64,000 bases of DNA from [Zimmermannella] faecalis ATCC 13722 (GCF_000381765.1 NZ_KB907076.1:1-64000); one strand, 5' to 3'. Shown: positions 16,822 through 25,725, counted from the first letter of the stretch. The notes: generated by a model from the sequence alone, not told the origin. Program-made: numbers and translations.

Positions 16822-18105
16822 GTGACCCCAGCAAAGTCGACGGTAAATCACAGGTCCGACGCTGCGCACGAAGTGTCGCTCGGTCGGGTAACCATCTTCC
16901 CTCCGTATCCGAAGGCGAAGCCCGACGCCACGTTCGGCGACCGCCTCAAGGATTTCATGACCTGGCTCCAGGCCACCCGCCCGATGCGTGCGCTGAAGCA
17001 CTGGTCGGAGCGGCGCGGCGGCACGCTCGCGAGCGGCATGGCCTACTCGGCGCTGTTCTCGGTGTTCGCGGCACTGCTCGTGTTCTTCTCGGTGATCGGC
17101 CTCGTGCTCGGCAGCAACAAAGAGCTCATGGGCCAGCTCATCGACTCGCTCGCCGACATGGTTCCCGGCCTCATCGCGGTCGGCGACGAGCAGGGCGTCG
17201 TCAAAGCCGAAGACCTCATGAACCTCGAGACCGGCAGCTCGTTCACGATCGCCGGTATCATCGCGCTGCTGTCGTCGCTGTGGACCGCCATGAACTTCCT
17301 CAACGGCTCGCGCCTCGCGATCCGCGGCATGTTCGACCTGCCCGCCGCGCCCGAGCGCAGCATGGCGATCACCCGCCTCACCGACCTCGGCCTCATGATC
17401 GCCGGCGCGCTCATGCTGATCCTCGCCGTCGGTGTCGTCGCGGCCGGAAGCGGTGCCGCGACCTGGCTGCTGCGCGACGTGCTCCACCTCGACCTCGGCA
17501 TTGTCACGGGCATCCTCATTCGCCTCGCCGGCATGGTCGTGACCCTCGCCGTCTACACGGTGGCGGTCGCGGGGATGCTGCGGGTGCTGTCGCAGATCCG
17601 GATTCCGGCGAAGACCCTCTGGTCGGGCTCGCTGCTCGGCGGCATCGCGATCGGCATCCTCACCTACCTCGGAAGCGCGCTGCTCGGCGGCGCGAGCTCG
17701 AACCCGCTGATCGCGACGTTCGCGACGATTCTCGGTGTGCTCATCTTCTTCAACTTCCTCTGCATGGTGCTGCTGATTACGGCGGCGTGGGTGAAGGTGA
17801 CGATGGATGACCTGGGCCAGGCCCCGCGTTTCCTCACGCTCGAGGAGGCGGAACGGGTGACGCACGAGGCCGAGCTCAACGCCCGCCGCGACCGGCTCGC
17901 AACCCAGCGCCTGCGGCTCGAGGCCGAGATGGAGGCGCTCCCCCGCTGGCGCCGCCGCAAGGCGCGTCGCGCCTACGAACAGGTGATCTACGACCAGGTC
18001 GAGCTCGAGAACGAGATCCGCGCCGTGCGCATGGGCTACGACCCGATCAAGGTCGCTGCCGAGCGCGAAGACGTCGACGAAGACCAGGTGCGGGTGCGGC
18101 GCTGA
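16822..18105 (+). CDS. YihY/BrkB-family inner-membrane protein
   Basis: 427-residue protein of the YihY/virulence-factor BrkB family. The N-terminal 50 residues are polar. The family core begins with GGTLASGMAYSALFSVFAAL, followed by six hydrophobic helices, and LWTAMNFLNGSRLAIRGMFD matches the conserved loop. A charged C-terminal tail of about 100 residues, rich in Arg and Glu, is probably a cytoplasmic coiled coil. The start is GTG at 16822. Despite the old name ribonuclease BN, this family is not an RNase; its function remains unsettled. It is followed 26 bp later by exonuclease III in the same direction. Confidence 0.85.
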   Translation: MTPAKSTVNHRSDAAHEVSLGRVTIFPPYPKAKPDATFGDRLKDFMTWLQATRPMRALKHWSERRGGTLASGMAYSALFSVFAALLVFFSVIGLVLGSNKELMGQLIDSLADMVPGLIAVGDEQGVVKAEDLMNLETGSSFTIAGIIALLSSLWTAMNFLNGSRLAIRGMFDLPAAPERSMAITRLTDLGLMIAGALMLILAVGVVAAGSGAATWLLRDVLHLDLGIVTGILIRLAGMVVTLAVYTVAVAGMLRVLSQIRIPAKTLWSGSLLGGIAIGILTYLGSALLGGASSNPLIATFATILGVLIFFNFLCMVLLITAAWVKVTMDDLGQAPRFLTLEEAERVTHEAELNARRDRLATQRLRLEAEMEALPRWRRRKARRAYEQVIYDQVELENEIRAVRMGYDPIKVAAEREDVDEDQVRVRR

Positions 18106-18131
18106 GACGCCCCCTCGGTAGGATTGCCGAT

Positions 18132-18971
18132 ATGTCGCTTCGCATCGCCTCGGTCAACGTGAACGGAATCCGCGCCGCCGTGCGCAAGGGCATGAGCGAG
18201 TGGGTGACCGCGCGCACGCCCGACGTCATCACGATGCAGGAGGTACGCGCATCGCTCGAGCAGGCGCAGCCGCTCATCGACTCCGAGTGGCACGTGACCC
18301 TCGACGAGAGCAACCAGAAGGGTCGCGCCGGCGTCGCTGTGCTCACCCGCAACGCCCCGCGCGACGTCCGCCGCGAGCTCGGCGACGACACCGTCGACTC
18401 GGCGGGCCGCTGGCTCGAGGTTGACGTGCAGCACGGCGACCACGTCGTCACCGTCGTGAGCTGTTACACGCACTCGGGCGAGGCCGACACCCCGAAGCAG
18501 GAGGCGAAGTGGGGCTTCCTTGAGGCGCAGGCCGAGCGGATGCGCGAGCTCGCGGCCGAGCGCGACTTCGTCGTCGTCACGGGTGACTTCAACATCGGCC
18601 ACACCGAGCTCGACATCAAGAATTGGAAGGGCAACGTGAAGAAGTCGGGGTTCCTCCCCCGCGAGCGCGGCTACCTTTCCCGGATGTTTGGCGAGCACGC
18701 CGCGTCGGTGACGGGCGTCGACGGCTCGGTCGGCGCGGGCCTCGGCTACGTCGATGTCGGCCGCACGTTCGCGGGCGAGGTGCCCGGCCCCTACACGTGG
18801 TGGTCGAACCGAGGCCAGGCCTTCGACAACGACACGGGCTGGCGCATCGACTACCACGCGGCGACCCCGAAGCTTGCCGCGACGGTGCAGAATTACGCGG
18901 TCGACCGCGCAGCGGCCTACGATCAGAGATGGTCAGACCACGCGCCCGTCGTCGTCGACTACGAAATTTAG
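18132..18971 (+). CDS. xth: exodeoxyribonuclease III / AP endonuclease
   Basis: Metal-dependent DNA repair nuclease that cleaves at abasic sites and digests 3' ends. 279 residues. The exonuclease-endonuclease-phosphatase fold is complete: MSLRIASVNVNGIRAA at the N-terminus, the metal-binding Glu in TMQEVR, TGDFNIGHTELD with the Asp and Asn of the active site, and the final WSDHAPVVVDYEI with the catalytic Asp-His. It lies between the YihY-type gene and trpS, all on the plus strand. No unusual residues. Confidence 0.94.
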   Translation: MSLRIASVNVNGIRAAVRKGMSEWVTARTPDVITMQEVRASLEQAQPLIDSEWHVTLDESNQKGRAGVAVLTRNAPRDVRRELGDDTVDSAGRWLEVDVQHGDHVVTVVSCYTHSGEADTPKQEAKWGFLEAQAERMRELAAERDFVVVTGDFNIGHTELDIKNWKGNVKKSGFLPRERGYLSRMFGEHAASVTGVDGSVGAGLGYVDVGRTFAGEVPGPYTWWSNRGQAFDNDTGWRIDYHAATPKLAATVQNYAVDRAAAYDQRWSDHAPVVVDYEI

Positions 18972-19007
18972 CTCGCTCGAGCACTCGCTCGAAAGGACCC
19001 TTCTCAC

Positions 19008-20027
19008 ATGACCTCACCCGCAGGCTCGAAGCCCGTGCTCTACTCGGGGATGCAGCCCTCGGCTGATTCGCTGCACCTCGGCAACTATGTTGGCGCGCTG
19101 ACGAACTGGGTGAAGCTGCAGGAGGACTACGACGCCGTTTTCTGCGTCGTGAACCAGCACGCGATCACGTCGGGCATCGACCCCGAGCAGCTGCGCGAGC
19201 GCACGCTGTCGACCGCCGCGCAGTACATCGCCGCCGGCATCGACCCGGAACGGTCGACGCTCTACGTGCAGTCCGACGTGCCCGAGCACGCGCAGCTCGC
19301 GTGGATTCTCGGCTGCATCACGGGCTTCGGCGAGGCGAGCCGCATGACCCAGTTCAAGGACAAGTCGCAGCGCTTCGGCACCGAGAAGACGACGGTTGGG
19401 CTCTTCACGTACCCCGTGCTCATGGCCGCCGACATCCTGCTCTTCCAGACGCAGCAGGTGCCGGTCGGCGTCGACCAGAAGCAGCACATCGAGCTCACCC
19501 GCGACCTCGCCGAGCGCTTCAACTCCCGCTTCGGTGAGACCTTCACGATGCCCGAGGCGTTCATCCCGCCCGCAACGGCGAAGGTGTACGACCTGCAAGA
19601 CCCGACCGCGAAGATGTCGAAGTCGGCCGCGTCGGATGCGGGGCTCCTGTCGATCCGCGACGAGGCGAAGGTCACGACGAAGAAGATCATGCGGGCCGTC
19701 ACCGACGCCGACGGCGAGATTCGCTACGACGTCAGCGCGAAGCCCGGCGTCTCGAACCTCCTCACGATCTTCGCCGTGCTCTCGGGCCGCGAAATCGACG
19801 ACGTCGCCGCCGAGTACGCCGGCCGCGGCTACGGCGACCTGAAGAAGGGCCTCGCCGAGGTCGTCGACGCGACGTTTACGCCTATCCGTACCCGCACCGC
19901 CGAGCTGCTCGACGACCGTGGCGAGCTCACCCGCCTGCTCGCGGCCGGTGCCGAGCGCGCCCGCGAGCGCGCCGCCGCGACCCTCGCGGCCGTGCACGAG
20001 CGCATCGGATTCCCCACCGGCTACTAG
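19008..20027 (+). CDS. trpS: tryptophanyl-tRNA synthetase
   Basis: Class I aminoacyl-tRNA synthetase that charges tRNA-Trp. 339 residues, normal length for bacterial TrpS. The HIGH-type motif appears as HLGN within PSADSLHLGNYVGAL (about 18-32), and the KMSKS loop as TAKMSKSAASD (about 199-209). The intervening GVDQKQHIELTRDLA segment matches the tryptophan-binding region. A ribosome site (GAAAGGA) precedes the ATG. No T-box or attenuator is visible: the gap to xth is only 36 bp. Confidence 0.96.
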   Translation: MTSPAGSKPVLYSGMQPSADSLHLGNYVGALTNWVKLQEDYDAVFCVVNQHAITSGIDPEQLRERTLSTAAQYIAAGIDPERSTLYVQSDVPEHAQLAWILGCITGFGEASRMTQFKDKSQRFGTEKTTVGLFTYPVLMAADILLFQTQQVPVGVDQKQHIELTRDLAERFNSRFGETFTMPEAFIPPATAKVYDLQDPTAKMSKSAASDAGLLSIRDEAKVTTKKIMRAVTDADGEIRYDVSAKPGVSNLLTIFAVLSGREIDDVAAEYAGRGYGDLKKGLAEVVDATFTPIRTRTAELLDDRGELTRLLAAGAERARERAAATLAAVHERIGFPTGY

Positions 20028-20058
20028 GCCGGGCAACGTTAGGACGCACCCGACTCTT

Positions 20059-20820
20059 ATGGCTCCCCGCACCGACCCGGGCGGCGACGTACTCGTCGTC
20101 ATTCCCACTTACAACGAGCGCGAGAACATCACGCTGATCGCCGAGCGGGTGCTCAACGCGTCGCCGCGCATCGACCTGCTCATCGTCGACGACGGCTCGC
20201 CCGACGGCACCGGCGAAATCGCCGACCGGATGGCCGCCACCGACGATCGCGTGTTCGTGCTGCACCGCACCGGCAAGCTCGGCCTCGCGACCGCCTACCT
20301 CCAGGGCTTCGAGTGGGGGCAGGAGCACGGCTACGAGTACCTGTTCGAGTTCGACGCCGACGGTTCGCACCCCGCCGCGAAGCTGCCCGAGCTCATCGCG
20401 CAGCTCGACGCGGGCGCCGAGCTCGCAATCGGTTCGCGCTGGGTGCCGGGCGGCGCCACCGAGAACTGGCCGCTCTCAAGGCAGCTGCTCTCGCGCGGCG
20501 CGGCGATGTACTGCCGGCTCTGGCTGAAGTCGCGCATCCACGACATCACGGCCGGGTTCCGCGGCTACCGCGCGAGCACGCTGCGCGGCTTCGACCTCAG
20601 CAACATCGGCGCGGCCGGCTACTGCTTCCAGATCGAGATGGCGTGGATGTACGAGCGCAAGGGCCTGCCCGTCGTCGAGGTGCCGATCACGTTCGTCGAG
20701 CGCGTGCACGGGGCGTCGAAGATGTCGAGCAACATCATTCTCGAGGCGATCTGGCGCGTTGCGGCCTGGGGCATCGGCTACCGCGCCCGCGGCGCCGAGC
20801 GCCTGGTGACCCGGCGATGA
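20059..20820 (+). CDS. ppm1: polyprenol monophosphomannose synthase
   Basis: GT2 glycosyltransferase that transfers mannose from GDP-mannose to polyprenol phosphate, giving the donor for periplasmic mannosyltransferases. I chose the ATG at 20059 (253 residues); the frame runs further upstream but into trpS. VVIPTYNERENI, IVDDGSPDGTGEI and FEFDADGSHP (usually EMDADGSHP) mark the nucleotide-sugar site. HDITAGFRGYR and the C-terminal ERVHGASKMS are typical of dolichol-phosphate-mannose synthases. It lacks a fused N-acyltransferase or C-terminal membrane domain. The stop overlaps the ribA start (ATGA). With manC and the GT4 gene it forms the window's mannosylation theme. Confidence 0.9.
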   Translation: MAPRTDPGGDVLVVIPTYNERENITLIAERVLNASPRIDLLIVDDGSPDGTGEIADRMAATDDRVFVLHRTGKLGLATAYLQGFEWGQEHGYEYLFEFDADGSHPAAKLPELIAQLDAGAELAIGSRWVPGGATENWPLSRQLLSRGAAMYCRLWLKSRIHDITAGFRGYRASTLRGFDLSNIGAAGYCFQIEMAWMYERKGLPVVEVPITFVERVHGASKMSSNIILEAIWRVAAWGIGYRARGAERLVTRR

Positions 20821-21446
20821 GTGACGAGATTCGGTTCGAGGTCGAGACGAACATCCCGACCGAACACGGCCTGTTCGGGGTGCGCGCGTACACCGACACC
20901 GTGACGGGCGACGAGCACCTCGCGCTCATCGGGCATCCCACCGTCGCCGCCGCCGACGGTGTGCCGCTCGTGCGGCTCCACTCGGAGTGCCTCACGGGCG
21001 AGGCGTTCGGCTCGCTGAAGTGTGAGTGCGGCCCGCAGCTGCACGCGGCAATGGATGTCGTGGCCGAGCGCGGCGGCGTCGTGCTCTACCTGCGTGGGCA
21101 GGAAGGGCGCGGCATCGGGCTCGTGAACAAGCTTCGCGCCTACCGGCTGCAGGAGGAGGGGCGCGACACGGTCGACGCAAACCTCGAGCTCGGGCTGCCG
21201 GCGGATGCGCGCGACTATTCCGCGGCGGCCGCGATTCTGCGCGACCTCGGCATCACGCAGGTGCGACTGCTCACGAACAATCCACTGAAGCAGGAGGCGC
21301 TGCTCGCCCACGGCATCGAGGTCGTCGAGCGGGTGCCGCTCGAAGTCGGCCGCAACGAGATCAACGAGGGCTACCTGCGCACGAAGGCCGAGCGCATGGG
21401 CCACCTGCTGCACCTCGGCGCGACCGAGGACGAACAGGACGCGTAG
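20817..21446 (+). CDS. ribA: GTP cyclohydrolase II
   Basis: Converts GTP to 2,5-diamino-6-ribosylamino-pyrimidinone phosphate, the first step of riboflavin synthesis. 209 residues, a stand-alone RibA without a fused RibB domain. The zinc cysteines are in CLTGEAFGSLKCECG; the GTP-site motif LRGQEGRGIGLVNKLRAY follows, and LTNNPLKQEAL is near the end. It is translationally coupled to ppm1 by an ATGA overlap. Other rib genes are not in the window, and no FMN riboswitch is seen. A stand-alone copy outside a rib operon may be a second paralogue. Confidence 0.93.
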   Translation: MSDEIRFEVETNIPTEHGLFGVRAYTDTVTGDEHLALIGHPTVAAADGVPLVRLHSECLTGEAFGSLKCECGPQLHAAMDVVAERGGVVLYLRGQEGRGIGLVNKLRAYRLQEEGRDTVDANLELGLPADARDYSAAAAILRDLGITQVRLLTNNPLKQEALLAHGIEVVERVPLEVGRNEINEGYLRTKAERMGHLLHLGATEDEQDA

Positions 21447-21457
21447 AAGCGGCGCAC

Positions 21458-23401
21458 GTGAACGAGTCAACACCGCGCAAGCGCCGCTCCCCCTTCGCCG
21501 CCGGCGCCGAGAGTAGCGCCCCACGCGCGAAGCTCGGCCAGCTGTGGCCGTACCTGTTCGCCGACAAGCCGATGGTCGCGCTCATCATCGGCATCTCGCT
21601 CATCGGCGCACTCTTCTCGCTCGCGCAGCCCGTGCTCATGGGGCTGCTGATCGGGCAGGTCGAGGCGGGCAACCTCGAAGGCTGGATCGCCTGGTGCCTC
21701 GTCGCGGTCGTCATCGTCGCGGCGCTCATGTCGGGCCTGCAACACTTCCTGCTGCAGCGCACGGGCGAGTCGATCGTGCTGCGCGCGCGGCGCAACCTGA
21801 TCCGTAAGCTCCTGCGGCTCCCGATCGCCGAATTCGATGCGCGCCGCACCGGCGACCTCGTATCGCGCGTCGGCAGCGACACGACGCTGCTGCGGGCCGT
21901 GCTCACGCAGGGGCTCATCGAGGCGATCGGCGGCGTACTCACGTTCGTCGGCGCGATCATCGCGATGCTGCTGCTCGACTGGGTGCTGTTCCTCATCACG
22001 TTCGCGTGCGTCGCGGTGTCGGCCGTCGTGGTCGTGCTGCTCGGCAGCCGCGTGATGCGCGCATCCGCCGCCGCGCAAGAGAAGGTGGGCGAGCTGAGCT
22101 CGTCAACCGAGCGCGTGATCTCGGCAATGCGCACGCTGCGCGCGTCGAACGCGACCGAGCGCGAAGAGCAGCGGGTGCTCGCCGATGCCGAGGGCGCCTA
22201 CGAGCGCGGCCTCGACATCGCGGCGATCTCGGCGATCATGGTGCCGGTTTCGTTCCTCGCGCTGCAGCTCTCGCTCGTGCTAGTGCTCGGCGTCGGCGGG
22301 GCGCGCGTCGCGGCGGGCGAGCTCGCGATCGCCTCGCTCATCTCGTTCATCATGTTCCTGTTCTTGATGATCGCGCCGCTCACGCAGTTCTTCGGCGCGA
22401 TCTCGGCCGTCGCGTCGGCGCTCGGCGCGCTCGGCCGCATCGAGGAGATCATCGGCCTGCCCGATGAGGATGCGCGCGACCGCGAGTTCGGTGCCGTCGT
22501 GACCCTGCGTGGGCCGGCAAACGTCGACGCGGCGCCCGAGGCGCCAGCGGTCGAGTTCGCTCGCGTGTCGTTCCGCTACCCGGAGCGGGTCGTGCGGGCC
22601 GCGCGTGCTCGCGCGAGCGCATCCGATCGCTTCGACGGCTTCGTGACCGCCCGTGGCCGGGCCGCACAGCGCGACGCCGACAAGCTGCTCGAGATCGACG
22701 AGTCGGCGCCCGTGGCGTCGCCGCTCGTGCTCGACGACGTGTCGTTCACGGTGCCGCGCGGGCACAAGGTCGCCCTCGTCGGGCCGTCGGGCGCTGGCAA
22801 GTCGACGTCGCTCGCGCTCATCGAGCGGTTCTACGACCCCAACTCGGGCGTCGTGTCACTCGGCGGGGTCGACCTGCGCTCGATCGAGCGCCGCGACCTG
22901 CGCCGCCAGCTCGGCTACGTGCAGCAGAACTCGCCGACCCTCGCCGGCACGATTCGCGACAACCTGCTGCTCGGCAACCCCGGTGCCGCCGACGACGAGT
23001 GCGTCGAGGTGCTGCGCCGCGTGAACCTCGGCGGCGTCGTCGACCGCTCCCCCGCCGGGCTGGATGCGCAGGTCGGCGAGGCCGGCGTGCGTCTGTCGGG
23101 CGGTGAGCAGCAGCGGCTCGCGATCGCGCGCACGCTGCTCGCGGCCCCGCCCGTGCTGCTACTCGACGAGTCGACGTCGGCGCTTGACGGCGAGAATGAG
23201 GCGCTCATGCGCGACGCGCTCGACACGGTTGCGCAGGGGCGGTCGATGATCATGATCGCGCACCGGCTCTCGACCGTGGCCGACGCCGACGAGATCGTCG
23301 TGCTCGAGGCGGGCCGAGTCGTCGGACGCGGCACCCACGCCGAGCTCCTCGAGACGACCCCGCTCTACCGCCGCCTCGCCGAATACCAGCTCCTCGCGTA
23401 G
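21458..23401 (+). CDS. ABC exporter, fused membrane and ATPase domains, with an insertion in the ATPase domain
   Basis: 647 residues from the GTG at 21458, 11 bp after ribA. The N-terminal half is a six-helix exporter membrane domain (about 25-320). The NBD begins with VEFARVSFRYPE. It is then interrupted by about 45 residues rich in Arg and Ala (about 377-421, bases 22585-22720), after which it resumes at PLVLDDVSFTVPRG. Walker A GPSGAGKS, signature LSGGEQQRLAIAR, Walker B VLLLDES and the H-loop IAHRLSTV are all intact, so the pump should be active. Half-size exporters like this act as homo- or heterodimers; no partner gene is adjacent. Substrate unknown: multidrug or lipid export are both possible. 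Confidence 0.88.
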   Translation: MNESTPRKRRSPFAAGAESSAPRAKLGQLWPYLFADKPMVALIIGISLIGALFSLAQPVLMGLLIGQVEAGNLEGWIAWCLVAVVIVAALMSGLQHFLLQRTGESIVLRARRNLIRKLLRLPIAEFDARRTGDLVSRVGSDTTLLRAVLTQGLIEAIGGVLTFVGAIIAMLLLDWVLFLITFACVAVSAVVVVLLGSRVMRASAAAQEKVGELSSSTERVISAMRTLRASNATEREEQRVLADAEGAYERGLDIAAISAIMVPVSFLALQLSLVLVLGVGGARVAAGELAIASLISFIMFLFLMIAPLTQFFGAISAVASALGALGRIEEIIGLPDEDARDREFGAVVTLRGPANVDAAPEAPAVEFARVSFRYPERVVRAARARASASDRFDGFVTARGRAAQRDADKLLEIDESAPVASPLVLDDVSFTVPRGHKVALVGPSGAGKSTSLALIERFYDPNSGVVSLGGVDLRSIERRDLRRQLGYVQQNSPTLAGTIRDNLLLGNPGAADDECVEVLRRVNLGGVVDRSPAGLDAQVGEAGVRLSGGEQQRLAIARTLLAAPPVLLLDESTSALDGENEALMRDALDTVAQGRSMIMIAHRLSTVADADEIVVLEAGRVVGRGTHAELLETTPLYRRLAEYQLLA

Positions 23402-23414
23402 CCGCGGCCGCGCA

Positions 23415-23463
23415 TCCGCCCATCCGCCCCGCCCATCCGGCCCATCCCATCCCGCCCATCCAC
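23415..23463. repeat. degenerate CCCATCC tandem tract
   Basis: Five to six irregularly spaced CCCATCC units (with CGC, GG or CG spacers) follow the ABC exporter stop. Unit spacing is not constant, so this looks like slippage-generated low-complexity sequence. Confidence 0.6.
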
Positions 23464-23471
23464 CCCGCTGC

Positions 23472-23522
23472 CTGACGGCAATTCACGCCTTTTCGCGCCG
23501 ATTTCTTGCGAATTTCCGTCAG
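23472..23522. repeat. 51-bp imperfect palindromic repeat, copy 1
   Basis: Begins CTGACGGCAATTCACG and ends GCGAATTTCCGTCAG. It matches copy 2 at 44 of 51 positions in direct orientation. The ends are inverted repeats of each other; in this copy the terminal pairing is broken by one base (TTTCCGTCAG). Confidence 0.8.
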
Positions 23523-23622
23523 TCAGCGAGAGTGGTGAGCCAGGATGCTCGGAGCGGCGACCGGGCGCGAGTCACCACTCGCCGCCGAGAAATGCGCTTA
23601 ACCCAGCACCCACCTCCGCCAG

Positions 23623-23673
23623 CTGACGGCAAATCACACCCTTTCGGCCCGATTTCCTGCGAATTGCCGTCAG
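23623..23673. repeat. 51-bp imperfect palindromic repeat, copy 2
   Basis: Begins CTGACGGCAAATCACA and ends GCGAATTGCCGTCAG. The outer 10 bases are a perfect inverted repeat (CTGACGGCAA/TTGCCGTCAG), and pairing continues inward to about 16 bp with two mismatches. It could form a hairpin at the end of either convergent transcript. Confidence 0.82.
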
Positions 23674-23705
23674 TTGGCGAGAAGGGAGGGAAGAGGTCGG
23701 GAGCT

Positions 23706-24287
23706 CTAAGCGATACCGACGTATTCGATTTCGGCGCCGGCGGCCTCGAGTTCATCGAGGGCGGCGGCTGAGGTCTCGGGGGCGACGCCGGCGCAGAGGT
23801 CGCTGAAGACGCGCACGTTGAAGCCGAGGCTCACGGCTTCAAGGGCGGATGCGCGCACGCAGTGGTCGGTCGCGATGCCGACGATGTCGAGGTCGCGCAC
23901 GTCGGCGTCGCGGAGCACGTCGATGAGCACACGATCCTGCTCGTCGACGCCCTGGAAGGCGGAGTAGTCGGGCTTGCCCTGCCCCTTGAAGACCTGGTCG
24001 CTCAGCAGGGAGGTGTCGAGGTCGGGGTGAAACTCGGCGCCGGTCGTGCCGGCGACGCAGTGCACCGGCCAGCTGTCGACGAAGTCGGGGGTCTCGGCGA
24101 AGTGCCCGCCGTTGGTGTTGTCGGCGTCGTGCCAGTCGCGGGAGGCGACGACGACGTCATACGCGTCGCGGTGCGTGCGCAGGTAGCCGGTCACGTCGCG
24201 GGCGACCTGGCCGCCGCCGGAGCATCCGAGTGCACCGCCCTCGGTGAAGTCGTTCTGCACGTCAACGATGAGCAAGGCGCGAGTCAT
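23706..24287 (-). CDS. pncA: nicotinamidase / pyrazinamidase
   Basis: Hydrolyses nicotinamide to nicotinate and ammonia in NAD recycling. 193-residue isochorismatase-like fold. The catalytic triad is visible: Asp9 in LLIVDVQNDF, Lys in GKPDYSAF, and Cys in ATDHCVRASA. Metal ligands appear in SRDWHDADNTNGGHF (Asp, His, His). It starts 9 bp after the carboxypeptidase gene and is probably cotranscribed with it. The family acts in the cytoplasm. Nothing unusual in length or motifs. Confidence 0.94.
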   Translation of the reverse strand: MTRALLIVDVQNDFTEGGALGCSGGGQVARDVTGYLRTHRDAYDVVVASRDWHDADNTNGGHFAETPDFVDSWPVHCVAGTTGAEFHPDLDTSLLSDQVFKGQGKPDYSAFQGVDEQDRVLIDVLRDADVRDLDIVGIATDHCVRASALEAVSLGFNVRVFSDLCAGVAPETSAAALDELEAAGAEIEYVGIA

Positions 24288-24296
24288 GCCTCAAAC

Positions 24297-25682
24297 CTAC
24301 CGGTTGCCGAGATCGAGCCCGCACTCGTACACGGCGGCGGCCGTGGCGTCGAGCGCGTCGCGGTTCGCACGCGACGTGACCTGCGTATCCGCCTCGGGGT
24401 CGTCGACGGTCACGAACATCGCGAACGTGAGCTCCGAACCGTCGGGCAGCGTGACGAACCCGGCGAGGCCGTACACCTGGTCGGTGAAGCCGGTCTTCGC
24501 CTCGATCGCGCCGTCGGGCACGGTGGGGATGCGGGTCTCGAGCGTTCCCGACACCATGTTCTCGGGGAGCGACTCGCGCAGCGTGCCGAGCCCATCGGTG
24601 TCGGCGGCGATGAGGTCAAGCAGGTCGACGATCGTTTCGGCGCTCGCGCGGTTGTCGCGCGAGAGGCCCGAACCGTCGGCGCCGACGAAGCCCGCGGTGC
24701 TCACCCCGAGGCCGTCCAACACGTCGCGCTGCGCCTCGTCAATTGCGGCGAAGTCGCTGCCGGTGCCCTGCTCGATCGCGACGAGCCGCGCGAGCGATTC
24801 GGCGATGACGTTATCGCTGTCGAGCAGCATGGTGTCGACGAGTTCGCGGATGGTCGGCGACCACACCTCGGCGATGGGCTCGCTGCCGGGCTCGATGCCG
24901 ACCGTGTCGTCGACCGTCGCGCCGAGCGCGTCGGCGAAGGCGTCGGCGGCGTCCTGCGTCGGCGTCAGCGTGCGCGTCGAATACTCGGCGGTCGCGTTGG
25001 AGCGGCCGGCGTCGACCATGAGCGCCGAGACCGCCGCGGTCGAGCCGTCGAGCCGGTCGGCGTCGTTCCAGCTCGGCTGCCAGGTGTCGCCCGTGAAGAG
25101 ACTGTCGTCGACGCCGACTCGGCTCGCCCCGCCGGCGGCCTCGACGGCGTCGGCAAGCTGCGAGACCGAGGCGGTCGCATCGGTGTAGTAGCTCTGCTCG
25201 CCCGACTTCAGCGTGACGTCGCCGCCGCCGACGATGACGACGCTGCCGGCGACATCGCCCGGATACACGCGGGTCGGCAGGCGCGTGTCGGGCCCGAGCG
25301 CGGTGAGCGCGGTCACGGCGGTGACGAGTTTCATGACCGACGCGGTCGGAGTCGCGGCCTCTGGTTGGCGCTCGAACAGCACCTCGCCGGTGTCGGCCCG
25401 CTGCACGATGCCGTGGAAGTCGAGGGCGTCGTCGGCGGTCACGAAGTCGTCGATCGAGCAGGTGCGCGGTGGCGCGGCCGACGGCGAGACGGATGGGCGC
25501 GGGGCGGGGGCCTCCGACGCGACCACCATGACGTCGCTCGCACCGGTCGCGAGGCCCACGCGGGCGGCGCCCGCACCCATCCCAACGCCCACAAGCAGCG
25601 CCACCGCAATGACAACGGCGACGAGCCCGCGCGCAGTGCGCGGACTCGTCGCCGTGTGCTTGCCAGCGTGCATGCGCGCCAC
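24297..25682 (-). CDS. dacB: D-alanyl-D-alanine carboxypeptidase/endopeptidase, PBP4 type
   Basis: Peptidoglycan-trimming class C penicillin-binding protein, peptidase family S13. 461 residues. A cytoplasmic basic N-terminus is followed by one hydrophobic segment (about 19-40), serving as signal or anchor. The three active-site motifs are present: SxxK as Ser115-Val-Met-Lys118, SxN as SDN in LLDSDNVIAESLAR (about 290), and KTG in KTGFTDQVYG (about 410). The region between SxxK and SxN is the family's usual inserted domain. An ATG four codons in is an equally likely start. It acts outside the membrane. The gene lies between an MHS transporter and pncA. Confidence 0.92.
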   Translation of the reverse strand: MARMHAGKHTATSPRTARGLVAVVIAVALLVGVGMGAGAARVGLATGASDVMVVASEAPAPRPSVSPSAAPPRTCSIDDFVTADDALDFHGIVQRADTGEVLFERQPEAATPTASVMKLVTAVTALTALGPDTRLPTRVYPGDVAGSVVIVGGGDVTLKSGEQSYYTDATASVSQLADAVEAAGGASRVGVDDSLFTGDTWQPSWNDADRLDGSTAAVSALMVDAGRSNATAEYSTRTLTPTQDAADAFADALGATVDDTVGIEPGSEPIAEVWSPTIRELVDTMLLDSDNVIAESLARLVAIEQGTGSDFAAIDEAQRDVLDGLGVSTAGFVGADGSGLSRDNRASAETIVDLLDLIAADTDGLGTLRESLPENMVSGTLETRIPTVPDGAIEAKTGFTDQVYGLAGFVTLPDGSELTFAMFVTVDDPEADTQVTSRANRDALDATAAAVYECGLDLGNR

Positions 25683-25725
25683 CCTCCGTTCCGGCCTTCC
25701 AGCCTAGCGGCGCGCGGCAACACGG

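Larger units (their letters stand above)
23402..23705. other. gene-free convergent intergenic segment with repeats
   Basis: 304 bp between the convergent ABC exporter and nicotinamidase genes. It holds a CCCATCC-rich tract, two copies of a 51-bp imperfect palindrome and about 100 bp between them. The spacer contains AGTGGTGA and its complement TCACCACT (about 23530 and 23570). No convincing gene is seen. Confidence 0.8.

Noticed and set aside
23415-23673. Repeats considered as a CRISPR array
   Set aside because: Only two 51-bp copies with imperfect identity and a tract of irregular 7-bp units; no regular spacers and no cas genes.
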